Notes under the pieces: generated by a model
Database searches by the model: none
What the model was told of the DNA's origin: nothing
Seen by the model: the letters and a program-made list of their open reading frames with translations, nothing else
Position numbers and translations under genes: made by a program
Assembly (NCBI GenBank): GCA_040753075.1
Contig: JBFMHA010000029.1
Span: 1-37,355, forward strand
Reading direction: 5' to 3'
Length of the DNA: 37,355 bases
Source: UBA6814 sp040753075
GTDB lineage: Bacteria > Desulfobacterota > Desulfovibrionia > Desulfovibrionales > Desulfovibrionaceae
Part shown: positions 14,835 to 21,786 of the stretch, in pieces
Layout of the letters: each line of letters opens with the position of its first letter
How positions within the stretch are numbered: the stretch's first letter is position 1

Positions 14835-14897
14835 GCGGGCGGATGCGAGATCTGTTTCCTGCGCCACGACTGTCCCCGGCTCAAGGCGGCAGTCTAA
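14793..14897 (+). CDS. Overlapping mini-ORF carrying the duplicated Cys motif
   Basis: ATG 14793 overlaps the TGA of the previous gene (ATGA) and has AAGGA 6 bases upstream. The 34-residue product would begin MIFFNTTIVVLADSAGG and then repeat the CEICFLRHDC motif, ending KAAV. It could be a translationally coupled small metal-binding peptide, or simply the broken-off ancestral 3' end of the upstream gene made readable by the insertion. The good ribosome-binding spacing is seen; expression is inference. Confidence 0.35.
   Translation: MIFFNTTIVVLADSAGGCEICFLRHDCPRLKAAV
14835..14886 (+). repeat. 52-bp direct repeat, copy 2
   Basis: Partner of 14734-14785, identical except A14843 for G14742. 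It is followed by CGGCAGTCTAA, giving a natural-looking end (KAAV) 22 bases before the next gene. Confidence 0.95.
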
Positions 14898-14918
14898 CCG
14901 TCGCGTTCCGGGGGCCGC

Positions 14919-15926
14919 ATGCGCACCGTGGCCTGGTTCGGCAACCCCTTCTTCTGCTCCAAGCTCGAAGCCCACGGCTGGCGGGTGGTCTTCGCCGACC
15001 GCTTCCCGCACCTGCCCCTGGGCTGGGACGACGTGGTGGCCCTGGCCGGCGGGGTCCCGGACCTCCTGGTCCTGGGCGACCGCAGCACGCCGCCGCTGCT
15101 CGCCGGCCTGGAGCGCTACCCCTGCCCCACCCTGTTCTACAGCGTGGACAGCCACATCCACGCCTGGCACCCGCTCTACGCCCGGGCCTTCGACCTGGTG
15201 CTGGTCTCCCTGGCCGGCCACCTGCCCGCCTTCCGAAAGGCCGGCATCCCCCAGGAGCGGCTCCTCTGGTCCCCGCCCTACGCCCGGGACGAGGACGGCC
15301 CACTTCCCAATGCCGTCCCGGAGTTCGGCCTGCTCTTCGTGGGCTCGGTGAACCCGCTGAACGCGCCCGGCCGGGCCGGCTTCCTGGCCGAGGTGGGCCG
15401 GCTGGTCCCGGGCCTGGCGGTGCGCCAGGGCGCGTACCGCGAACTCTACGCCCGGGCCCGGGTGGTGCTCAACGAGGCCGAGCGCGGGGACCTCAACTTC
15501 CGGGTGTTCGAGGCCCTGGGCTGCGGGGCCTGCCTGCTCACGCCGCGGGTGGGGCACGGACTCGCCGACCTCTTCGCCGACGGCCGGGAGCTGTTCACCT
15601 ACCCGCCGGGAGACGCCCGGGTCGCGGCGGCCAAGGCCCGCGTGCTCCTGCGCAACCCGGACCTCTGCGCCCGGGCCGGCGCCGCCGGACTGGCCGCGGC
15701 GGACGCCGGGCACCGGGCCGGACACCGGGCCGCGACCCTGGCCCGCTGGCTGGACAGCCACGACCTTCCCGCCCTGGTCGCCGCCCGCCAGGTCCGGGCC
15801 CCCGCCCTGTTCCGGGACACCTTGCGTCCCCTGTTCCTCCACGCGGCCGAAGGGTACTCCGCGGGCGACATGCCCCGGCGCTACCTGGCCGCGGCCCGGG
15901 GGGCCGGCCGGCCCGCCCGCTCCTGA
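14919..15926 (+). CDS. CgeB-like glycosyltransferase
   Basis: The 335-residue protein resembles CgeB/Glyco_trans_1_2 glycosyltransferases. It has an N-terminal Rossmann-like part (MRTVAWFGNPFFCSKLEAHGWRV; PTLFYSVDSHIHAWHPLYARAFDLVLVS) and a C-terminal donor-binding region with VVLNEAERGDLNFRVFEALGCGACLLTPRVGHGLADLF. In that family the stretch around NFRVFEALGCG marks the nucleotide-sugar site. It probably glycosylates a surface or flagellar component; the motility genes just downstream make the latter attractive but unproven. The start lies 21 bases after the mini-ORF stop, so it may be co-transcribed with the Cys-tail gene. Confidence 0.8.
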   Translation: MRTVAWFGNPFFCSKLEAHGWRVVFADRFPHLPLGWDDVVALAGGVPDLLVLGDRSTPPLLAGLERYPCPTLFYSVDSHIHAWHPLYARAFDLVLVSLAGHLPAFRKAGIPQERLLWSPPYARDEDGPLPNAVPEFGLLFVGSVNPLNAPGRAGFLAEVGRLVPGLAVRQGAYRELYARARVVLNEAERGDLNFRVFEALGCGACLLTPRVGHGLADLFADGRELFTYPPGDARVAAAKARVLLRNPDLCARAGAAGLAAADAGHRAGHRAATLARWLDSHDLPALVAARQVRAPALFRDTLRPLFLHAAEGYSAGDMPRRYLAAARGAGRPARS

Positions 15927-15971
15927 GCCTGACTCAAAGAATCCCGTGATTCCGGCCCACTCAGCCACGCA

Positions 15972-15999
15972 TAAAGTTTTCTTTCTTTCCGTCCGATAG
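15972..15999 (+). promoter_or_regulatory. Sigma-28 (FliA) type promoter
   Basis: TAAAGTTT (15972-15979), 12-base spacer, TCCGATAG (15992-15999), against the flagellar consensus TAAAGTTT-N11-GCCGATAA. The -35 half is perfect and the -10 half matches 6 of 8. It drives the small gene at 16063. A stable leader hairpin (16018-16041, GGA-bulge-CGCGGCG with CGCCGCGTCC) lies between promoter and ribosome-binding site. Confidence 0.72.
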
Positions 16000-16062
16000 A
16001 GCAGGCAAAGGTGTTGCGGATCGCGGCGTCGCGCCGCGTCCGCCCCTGAAGGAGGAGTCATC

Positions 16063-16290
16063 ATGAGCGTGAACGGAGTGACCCACGGGACCGACCCGGG
16101 CGTGGCGCTCCACCGGCCCGGTGAGAGCGACCGCTCCCTGGTGGCGATGATGAAGGACGTGCGCAAGGCCCGCCTGCAGCGGGAGATTTACTCCCGCCCC
16201 GAACTGGCCGGCAAGCTGGTGGCCCTCGAGGCCTCGCCTGTCTACAACTCGAAGGCCGAGCTCATCCAGTCCACGGGGTTGAGCTTGTAG
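16063..16290 (+). CDS. Small protein, probably of the flagellar regulon
   Basis: A 75-residue polar protein with a basic central helix (SLVAMMKDVRKARLQREIYSRPELAGKLVALEA). There is no signal peptide, membrane helix or recognised family motif. It has a strong ribosome-binding site (AAGGAGGAG) and the sigma-28-type promoter about 63 bases upstream, and it lies directly before flgM. The promoter and neighbour point to a late flagellar or chemotaxis role; the sequence itself does not reveal one. Confidence 0.75.
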   Translation: MSVNGVTHGTDPGVALHRPGESDRSLVAMMKDVRKARLQREIYSRPELAGKLVALEASPVYNSKAELIQSTGLSL

Positions 16291-16343
16291 CCCCTGCGCC
16301 CGCCTCCCGGGGCATCGCCCGAACGGCGGGACGCAGGGCGTAC

Positions 16344-16371
16344 GCCGCACGGGGGTGCGGGCTGCGCAGCC
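16344..16371. repeat. Hairpin plus 14-bp palindrome upstream of flgM
   Basis: CCGCAC (16344-16349) pairs with GTGCGG (16354-16359), and a perfect palindrome GGGCTGCGCAGCCC spans 16358-16371. The palindrome is about 85 bp upstream of the sigma-54 -24 element and could be an activator-binding site, or part of a U-less terminator for the small gene. The rest of the 316-base gap 16291-16606 holds the sigma-54 element, a TTGACA (16534-16539) with no good -10, and no gene. Confidence 0.4.
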
Positions 16372-16455
16372 CTCCCGGCCGGGACCTCGACCTCCCCAGG
16401 GCCGGACAGGGCCGCACGGCCCGCCCCCGCAGCGGACCTTCCCGGACAATCTCCT

Positions 16456-16471
16456 TGGCGTTGAATTTGCA
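16456..16471 (+). promoter_or_regulatory. Sigma-54 (-24/-12) promoter of flgM
   Basis: TGGCGTTGAATTTGCA has the invariant GG (16457-16458) and GC (16469-16470) separated by exactly 10 bases, as in the TGGCAC-N5-TTGCA consensus. It is about 135 bases before the flgM start. Sigma-54 control of early/middle flagellar genes including flgM is known in polar-flagellated bacteria; assignment here is by match and position. Confidence 0.65.
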
Positions 16472-16606
16472 TGAGAGAACCAGAGCTGCACGCGGCAGGG
16501 GCTCCGGCCTGCCGGCGCGACGGCCTTTGGCCGTTGACAGCCGGCAGCCGGGCAACTAAGCACAAAGACAGTCAACCGCGTGGGCCCAGAGCCCGGGAGG
16601 GCTACC

Positions 16607-16918
16607 ATGAGCATCAGAGGCGTCGGACCGACCGACAACCCTTACGAGAACCTTCGCATCCGCGAGGATGCTGACGCCGGCCGGGCCGAAGGCCGCGGCA
16701 AGGCCGCCGGAAAGCCGACGCCCTCCGGCGACGGCGTGTCCGTGAGCAGCGACGCCAAGCTCCTGGCCGCCGGATTCGAGGCTGCGCGCAAGGCCCCCGA
16801 CGTGCGCGAGGACAAGGTGGCCCGGCTCAAGGAGCTGGTGGCCAGCGGCCAGTACCAGGTGGACGGACGCTCCATCGCCGAGCGCATGGTGCGCGAGGAC
16901 GTCGAGGACCTGGACTAG
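16607..16918 (+). CDS. flgM: Anti-sigma-28 factor FlgM
   Basis: The 103-residue protein has a disordered N-terminal half (Gly/Ala/Lys-rich) and the FlgM C-terminal signature DKVARLKELVASGQYQVDGRSIAERMVREDVED (about 68-101), which binds and inhibits FliA until the hook-basal body is complete and FlgM is exported. SSDAKLLAAGFEAARKAPDVRED matches the usual helix before it. ATG 16607 has GGGAGG upstream. A sigma-54 promoter precedes it, and a sigma-28-type promoter drives the neighbouring small gene, so an anti-FliA gene sits beside a FliA target. Confidence 0.92.
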   Translation: MSIRGVGPTDNPYENLRIREDADAGRAEGRGKAAGKPTPSGDGVSVSSDAKLLAAGFEAARKAPDVREDKVARLKELVASGQYQVDGRSIAERMVREDVEDLD

Positions 16919-16943
16919 CCCCGCCTCCCCTGTGAAGAGAAAC

Positions 16944-16971
16944 GACCCGCCCTCCGGCGGGTCTTTCTTTT
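16944..16971 (+). terminator. Intrinsic terminator of flgM
   Basis: Arms GACCCGCC (16944-16951) and GGCGGGTC (16956-16963), loop CTCC, followed by TTTCTTTT. It lies 26 bases after the flgM stop and between convergent genes. Confidence 0.9.
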
Positions 16972-16988
16972 CCTTACCTTCGGGCGTG

Positions 16989-17879
16989 TCAGAGGCCCGG
17001 GCTGGGCGGCCCTCCGGAGAACTCCACCCGTATGAACACGCCCTGATCCGAGGCGATGGACAGATCGCCCCGGAGCTGGCCGGCCAGGGAGCGGATGAGT
17101 CCCAGGCCCAGGCCCTCGCCGCGGCCCGGGTCCAGTCCCCGGCCGTTGTCCTCCACGGCCAGGAGCAGCCGGGCTCCCCCGAGACCCTTGAGCCGGACCG
17201 TCACCCGGCCCTTGGCGCCCGGCGCGAAGGCGTGGCTGAAGACGTTGGTCAGGGCCTCGACCAGCAGCATGGCGCAAGGGATGGCCCGTTCGATGGGCAG
17301 AACCACCTCGTCCAGGTCGAAGACCGCCTCCACCCGCTGCCCCTCGTACCGGCCGGCCAGGTAGGCGTGGAGTTCGCGGATGAACCGGGCCATGTCCACC
17401 CGGTCCGGCCGCGAGGCGTCGTGGAGCTGGGAGTGGATGAGGGCCATGCCGCATACCCGGGCGATGGCCGCGTCCAGGGCCGGGACCGCGGCGGGTGAAT
17501 CCACCTTGTCCCGGGCCAGGTTGAGCAGGCCCACTATGACCTGCAGGTTGTCCGTGACCCGATGGTGGCATTCCTGGAGCAGGACGTCACGCTCGTCCCG
17601 GGCCCGCCGGAGTTGCCCGGCCTGCTGCAGGAACTGGGCGTCGATGCTGGCCGCATCCAGGAGGTGAGTGCGGACGAACCACCAGACCAGGATCGCGGTG
17701 ACCCCCACGAAGAACCAGCCCTTGTACGTCTGCAGCCGGGTCAGGGCCGCAGAGTCCTGGACCAGTATCTCCAGGGCGCGGTCCGAGAAGACGATCCAGA
17801 GCCCGCCGAACAGGGCGTAGAGCAGGGCCGAGCGCAGGGCCCGACGGCCGGCGTCGTTCTTCCGCAGGGAGGGAGGCAT
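16989..17879 (-). CDS. Membrane sensor histidine kinase (HisKA_2 type)
   Basis: The 296-residue protein has two transmembrane helices (about 16-34, ALLYALFGGLWIVFSD; about 53-69, KGWFFVGVTAILVWWFV) with only a short periplasmic loop. A dimerisation box LLQECHHRVTDNLQVIVGLLNLA places the phospho-acceptor at H105/H106. The ATPase domain has an N-box EALTNVFSHAF, DNGRGLD and GEGLGLGLI. HisKA_2 kinases often signal to single-domain or output-less regulators. No adjacent receiver is present; the orphan receiver at 10752 is a possible but unproven partner. An AAGAAGG ribosome-binding site lies between GGTCGC repeats that can pair (17880-17902), which may limit translation. The minus-strand gene upstream encodes a diguanylate cyclase. 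Confidence 0.87.
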   Translation of the reverse strand: MPPSLRKNDAGRRALRSALLYALFGGLWIVFSDRALEILVQDSAALTRLQTYKGWFFVGVTAILVWWFVRTHLLDAASIDAQFLQQAGQLRRARDERDVLLQECHHRVTDNLQVIVGLLNLARDKVDSPAAVPALDAAIARVCGMALIHSQLHDASRPDRVDMARFIRELHAYLAGRYEGQRVEAVFDLDEVVLPIERAIPCAMLLVEALTNVFSHAFAPGAKGRVTVRLKGLGGARLLLAVEDNGRGLDPGRGEGLGLGLIRSLAGQLRGDLSIASDQGVFIRVEFSGGPPSPGL

Positions 17880-17929
17880 GGTCGCGACCTTCTTTTGCGA
17901 CCTTTCTACACCATCCTTCTCGGATTAAT

Positions 17930-17991
17930 CCAGGGGAATGAGGATATGCGCCCCCGTGCCGCCACGGGTGGAGCACGCCCTCATCCCCTGG
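17930..17991. repeat. Nested inverted repeat / potential structured RNA
   Basis: Outer arms 17930-17943 (CCAGGGGAATGAGG) and 17979-17991 (CCTCATCCCCTGG) pair over 13 bp with one bulged A. An inner hairpin CCCGTG (17953-17958) with CACGGG (17963-17968) closes the middle. It lies in the 190-base gap between the diguanylate cyclase stop and the kinase start. There is no U-tract, so it is not an ordinary terminator, and it does not match the c-di-GMP riboswitch consensus as I know it. The gap also holds two short GC hairpins (near 18033-18048 and 18054-18070) and no gene. Confidence 0.55.
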
Positions 17992-18069
17992 GCCGCACGG
18001 TGATGCCGGTGATGGACGCCCGATGCGCCGAGGGCCGCAACGCGGCCTGAGGGCCGGGCAGCACCCGGC

Positions 18070-19380
18070 TCAACTCGGGCTGGCCTCGGGGCCGCCCTCC
18101 CAGGTCTCCACCCGGTTGCGGCCGCCGGACTTGGCCCGGTAGAGACACTGGTCGGCCCGGGACAGAAGCCGGTCCACGTCCGGCGGCTCGGCCTCCCGAC
18201 CTGGCTCGAACGCCGCGCAGCCCAGGCTCAGGGTGACCGGAACGGTCTCGCCGGCGACGCTGGCGAAGGCATGCGCCTCGACCTGCATGCGTATCTTCTC
18301 GGCCGCGGACCGAGCCCCCTCCAGCGTAGTGCCCGGGAGCACCACCAGGAACTCCTCTCCGCCGTAGCGGCCCGTCACGTCGCTCTGCCGGGACGTGGAC
18401 TTCAGGATTTCCGCTACGCCGCGCAGCACCGCATCGCCGCTCTGGTGCCCGTGGCAATCGTTGATCTCCTTGAAGAAGTCGATGTCGGCCATGATGCAGG
18501 CCAAGGGCGTGTTGTAGCGCACCGCCCGGGGGTGCTCCTCCCGCAGCCGGACGAACAGGTGGCGGCGGTTGTACAGGCCGGTCAGTTCGTCGGTCACGGC
18601 CATGTCCTGGATGCGGCGCATGGCCTCGTTGAGCCTGCGCATGAGGCGCAGGACGAAGAGGTAGATGAGGCCCACCAGAATCCCGGCCAGGAGCACGGCC
18701 AGCACCACGATGACCAGATTGGTCCGGGCCAGGGACCGGGTGGCCTCGGTGATGTCGAAGCGCACCGAGATGCCCCCGCGCACCTGGCCTTCGGCATATC
18801 CCTGCTTGCCGTGGCAGGCCAGGCAGCTCTTCTCCACGAACAGCGGGGCCATGTAGCGGAAATGCGTATCGTCCCCCTCGGCCTCCCTGGTCCGGACCTC
18901 GCGCTCCCCGGCCTCGAAGCGCCGCAGGGCGTCGGCCTCGAACCTGTCGGGGACGTTGTTCGGATTGAGGGGCTTGAGGCTGGTGATGTGGAAGGCGAAC
19001 ATCCCGGCCTTGGCCGCCAGTTCCGAAACCTCGCGGGTCATGAGCGCGGGGTTCTTCTTGGTGTAGACCCTGCCGTCCTGGGCGGTGATGTCCGGATTCT
19101 CGAGATAGGGGTTGGAGACCACGCCCGCGGTCTTCTCCACGAACACCCCGCCGTACTGGGCGTTCCACCGCCGCATGAGCACGATGTTCTCGAAGTGCGA
19201 CCGGGCGCGGGCCAGGATCTCCTTCTCGATGAGGGTCTTGTTGCGGATGAAGACGCCGACGAACACCGCCAGCACGGCCATGACCACCAGCAGGCAGACG
19301 TTGAGCAGGAACCGCGCCCAGATCTCGGAGCGGGACGACTCGTTGCGCGGCGCGGCGGGGATGTCGGGGGTTTTCGGCAT
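18070..19380 (-). CDS. Diguanylate cyclase with periplasmic c-type heme sensor domain
   Basis: The 436-residue protein has a transmembrane helix at about 26-45, a periplasmic domain (46-220), a second helix (222-244), a short linker helix and a GGDEF domain. The sensor part resembles the Tll0287-like/DUF3365 heme domain: it has the NAQYGGVFVEK start, a CLACH motif (C186, C189, H190) for covalent heme and a GGISVRFDI end. The GGDEF domain has active site RYGGEEF (340-344) and an RxxD product-inhibition site (R331-D334), so it should make c-di-GMP and be feedback-inhibited. By analogy it may sense redox state, oxygen or NO. It lies beside motility regulators, a plausible target of c-di-GMP. Confidence 0.9.
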   Translation of the reverse strand: MPKTPDIPAAPRNESSRSEIWARFLLNVCLLVVMAVLAVFVGVFIRNKTLIEKEILARARSHFENIVLMRRWNAQYGGVFVEKTAGVVSNPYLENPDITAQDGRVYTKKNPALMTREVSELAAKAGMFAFHITSLKPLNPNNVPDRFEADALRRFEAGEREVRTREAEGDDTHFRYMAPLFVEKSCLACHGKQGYAEGQVRGGISVRFDITEATRSLARTNLVIVVLAVLLAGILVGLIYLFVLRLMRRLNEAMRRIQDMAVTDELTGLYNRRHLFVRLREEHPRAVRYNTPLACIMADIDFFKEINDCHGHQSGDAVLRGVAEILKSTSRQSDVTGRYGGEEFLVVLPGTTLEGARSAAEKIRMQVEAHAFASVAGETVPVTLSLGCAAFEPGREAEPPDVDRLLSRADQCLYRAKSGGRNRVETWEGGPEASPS

Positions 19381-19418
19381 GGCTGCTCCCGGACTGGACG
19401 GTGCAATGACGAATCATC

Positions 19419-19447
19419 TTATTCCCTACCCGCGGCGCCGCCGTCAA
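19419..19447 (-). promoter_or_regulatory. Putative promoter of the diguanylate cyclase gene
   Basis: Minus-strand TTGACG (19447-19442), 17-base spacer, GAATAA (19424-19419); with an 18-base spacer the -10 would be AATAAG. It lies 38 bases before the ATG at 19380. The -10 match is moderate. Confidence 0.45.
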
Positions 19448-19487
19448 TACGATTGCCAGGCCGGCCCGGGCCGGCCGTCGCCGTCGC

Positions 19488-19517
19488 TTGACAATGTTTA
19501 CGGCCTCTTCTTATAGG
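19488..19517 (+). promoter_or_regulatory. Sigma-70-type promoter of the EF-G paralogue gene
   Basis: Perfect TTGACA (19488-19493), spacer 17-18, TATAGG (19512-19517) or TTATAG one base earlier. A leader of about 70 bases follows to ATG 19592. Confidence 0.7.
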
Positions 19518-19591
19518 TCTACACCCCGCAAAACAGGGGACCGCGGCCCGCGGTCCGCACCGAGCGAGGAATACACCGAGGGGAGTTGGCC

Positions 19592-21646
19592 ATGTCCGAA
19601 GCGCTCAAGAACCAGAGAACTTACGCCATCGTCGGTCACGGCGGCTGCGGCAAGACCAGCCTGGCCGAGATGCTCCTATTCACGGCCGGGGCCATAGCCC
19701 GGCCGGGCAAGATCGAGGAGGGCACCACCGCCCTGGATACCGAGCCCGAGGAGCTCAAGCGCCGCGGCTCCATCCAGCCCGGCTTCGCCCGCTTCGAGTG
19801 GAAGAAGAATGTCCACTACCTGGTGGACACCCCCGGCGACGGCAACTTCACCGGCGACATCGCCTACACCCTGGCCGCGGTGGATGCGGCGCTCTTCACC
19901 GTGGACGCGGTGGACGGGGCCAAGCCGCTCACCCGCCGCCTCTGGGACGAGGTGAAGAAGGCCGGCCGGTCGGCCATGATTTTCATCAACAAGATGGACC
20001 GCGACCGCGCAGACTTCCAGATGGCCTACGACAGCCTGTCCATGCTCGAGGTCAAGCCGGTGCTGCTCCACTACCCCATCGGAGCCAAGGAGGACTTCAA
20101 GGGCGTGGTGGACGTGTTCGCGAACAAGGCCATCATGTTCGGCGAGGGCGGCAAGGTGAGCGAGGCCGAGGTGCCCGCGGACCTGGCCGACGAAGTGGCC
20201 ACCCTGCGCGAGGCCGCCATAGAGAACATCGCCGAGAGCGACGAGACCCTCATGGAGAAGTACCTCGAAGAGGGCGAACTCGCCCCCGAGGAAATCGACA
20301 GCGCCCTGCGCGCCGGCGTTCTGTCCGGGGCTCTGGTCCCGGTCACTTGCGGCGCGGCCCTGCAGGTCGCGGGCGGGGCCCAGGCGCTCGACGCCATGCA
20401 GCGTCTGTTCCCCTGCCCCCTGGATCGCCCGGCCTTCGCGGGCGAGGACGGCGAGCGCCCCTCCTCTCCCGACGCGCCCCTGTCCATGTTCGTGTTCAAG
20501 ACCCTGGCCGACCCCTTCGCCGGCCAGCTCTCGGTGCTGCGCATCATGTCCGGCGCCTGCGCCGGCGACGCGCAGGTGGTGAACTCGGCCAAGGGCGAAA
20601 AGGAGCGCATCGGCCAGCTCCTGGCCATGCTCGGCAAGGAGCAGAAGCCTCTCAAGGAGGCCGCCCTGCCCGGCGCCATCGTGGCCGTGGCCAAGCTCAA
20701 GGCCACCTCCACCGGCGACACCCTGTCCGACGAGAAGAGCCCCTTCGCCTACCAGAAGCCCGGCCTGCCGCCCACCCTCATCTCCTACGCCCTGGCCCCC
20801 GAGGCCAAGGGCGAGGAGGACAAGGTCTACGCCGCGGTGGCCAAGCTGCTGCCCGAGGACATCACCCTGCGCCTGGACCGGGACGCCGAAACCGGCGACA
20901 TCCTGCTCTCCGGCATGGGCCAGCTTCACATCGAGCTGTCCGTGGAGAAGGCCAAGCGCCGCTCCAAGACCAACATCCTGCTCAAGACTCCCAAGATCCC
21001 CTACCGGGAGACCTTCAAGGGCAAGGCCGACGTGCAGGGCCGGCACAAGAAGCAGTCCGGCGGCCGGGGCCAGTTCGGCGACTGCTTCATCCGCCTCGAA
21101 CCCATGCCGCGCGGCGGGGGCTACGTGTACGAGGACGCCATCGTGGGCGGATCCATCCCGCGCCAGTACATCCCCGCCGTCGACAAGGGCATCCAGGAGG
21201 CCGCGGCGCGCGGCATGCTGGCCGGCTACCCGGTGGTGGACTTCAAGGTCATCTGCTACGACGGCTCCTACCACGCGGTGGACTCCTCGGAAATGGCCTT
21301 CAAGATCGCCGGCTCCATCGCCTTCAAGAAGGCCGCCGAGATCGCCAAGCCCATCCTGCTCGAACCCATCGTCACGGTGAGCGTGTTCGTGCCCGACACC
21401 TTCATGGGCGACGTGATCGGCGACCTCTCCAGCCGCCGCGGCAAGGTCCTGGGCTCCGACTCCAAGGCCGGCGTCACCGAGATCAAGGCCCACGTGCCCA
21501 TGGCCGAGGTGCTCCAGTACGCTCCGGACCTGCGCTCCATGACCGGCGGCCAGGGCACCTTCACCATGGAGTTCGACCACTACGAAGAGGCCCCGCCCAT
21601 GGTGGCCGAAAAGGTCATCGCCGAGTCCAAGAAGGACGAGGAGTAA
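19592..21646 (+). CDS. EF-G-like translational GTPase (FusA2/EF-G II type paralogue)
   Basis: The 684-residue protein has the five-domain EF-G layout: G1 GHGGCGKT (15-22), G3 DTPGDGNF (79-86), G4 NKMD, domain II, domain III GMGQLHIELSVEK, and domain IV starting GRHKKQSGGRGQFGDC with GGSIPRQYIPAVDKGIQEA. The catalytic His of canonical EF-G (DTPGH) is Asp83 here, and the switch-I region reads RRGSIQ instead of RGITI, so GTP hydrolysis is probably altered. Such paralogues are usually extra to a true fusA; their role in translation or ribosome quality control is not settled. ATG 19592, with GGGAG upstream, is preferred over an in-frame TTG six bases earlier. The gene is monocistronic, with its own promoter and strong terminator. 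Confidence 0.9.
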   Translation: MSEALKNQRTYAIVGHGGCGKTSLAEMLLFTAGAIARPGKIEEGTTALDTEPEELKRRGSIQPGFARFEWKKNVHYLVDTPGDGNFTGDIAYTLAAVDAALFTVDAVDGAKPLTRRLWDEVKKAGRSAMIFINKMDRDRADFQMAYDSLSMLEVKPVLLHYPIGAKEDFKGVVDVFANKAIMFGEGGKVSEAEVPADLADEVATLREAAIENIAESDETLMEKYLEEGELAPEEIDSALRAGVLSGALVPVTCGAALQVAGGAQALDAMQRLFPCPLDRPAFAGEDGERPSSPDAPLSMFVFKTLADPFAGQLSVLRIMSGACAGDAQVVNSAKGEKERIGQLLAMLGKEQKPLKEAALPGAIVAVAKLKATSTGDTLSDEKSPFAYQKPGLPPTLISYALAPEAKGEEDKVYAAVAKLLPEDITLRLDRDAETGDILLSGMGQLHIELSVEKAKRRSKTNILLKTPKIPYRETFKGKADVQGRHKKQSGGRGQFGDCFIRLEPMPRGGGYVYEDAIVGGSIPRQYIPAVDKGIQEAAARGMLAGYPVVDFKVICYDGSYHAVDSSEMAFKIAGSIAFKKAAEIAKPILLEPIVTVSVFVPDTFMGDVIGDLSSRRGKVLGSDSKAGVTEIKAHVPMAEVLQYAPDLRSMTGGQGTFTMEFDHYEEAPPMVAEKVIAESKKDEE

Positions 21647-21667
21647 TCCCGCTCCCCGCGACCCCTC

Positions 21668-21704
21668 CGTCGCCCCCCGGGGACACCGGGGGGGCGACGT
21701 TTTT
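21668..21704 (+). terminator. Strong intrinsic terminator after the EF-G paralogue
   Basis: Left arm 21668-21680 and right arm 21686-21699 pair over 13 bp with one unpaired G, loop GGACA, then TTTTT. Confidence 0.92.
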
Positions 21705-21786
21705 GTGTTGAGGGGAGAAGGGATTTCCAGTACACGGACGAATGGCGGCAACGTCTTTTCGAGACCGCCGGAGATACCCACCAGCC

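Noticed and set aside
14734..14886. Diversity-generating retroelement (template/variable repeat pair)
   Set aside because: Repeats at a gene's 3' end beside a hairpin are suggestive, and the single mismatch involves an A, but only one of many adenines differs, the repeats are short, and no reverse transcriptase or accessory gene is in the window.
16534..16560. Sigma-70 promoter of flgM
   Set aside because: TTGACA is perfect, but at 17 bases the -10 position reads TAAGCA, a poor match; the sigma-54 element is better supported.
17930..17991. c-di-GMP riboswitch controlling the signalling genes
   Set aside because: The arms and loops lack the conserved GEMM-type core as I know it, and the element lies downstream of the cyclase gene; only the inverted repeat is claimed.
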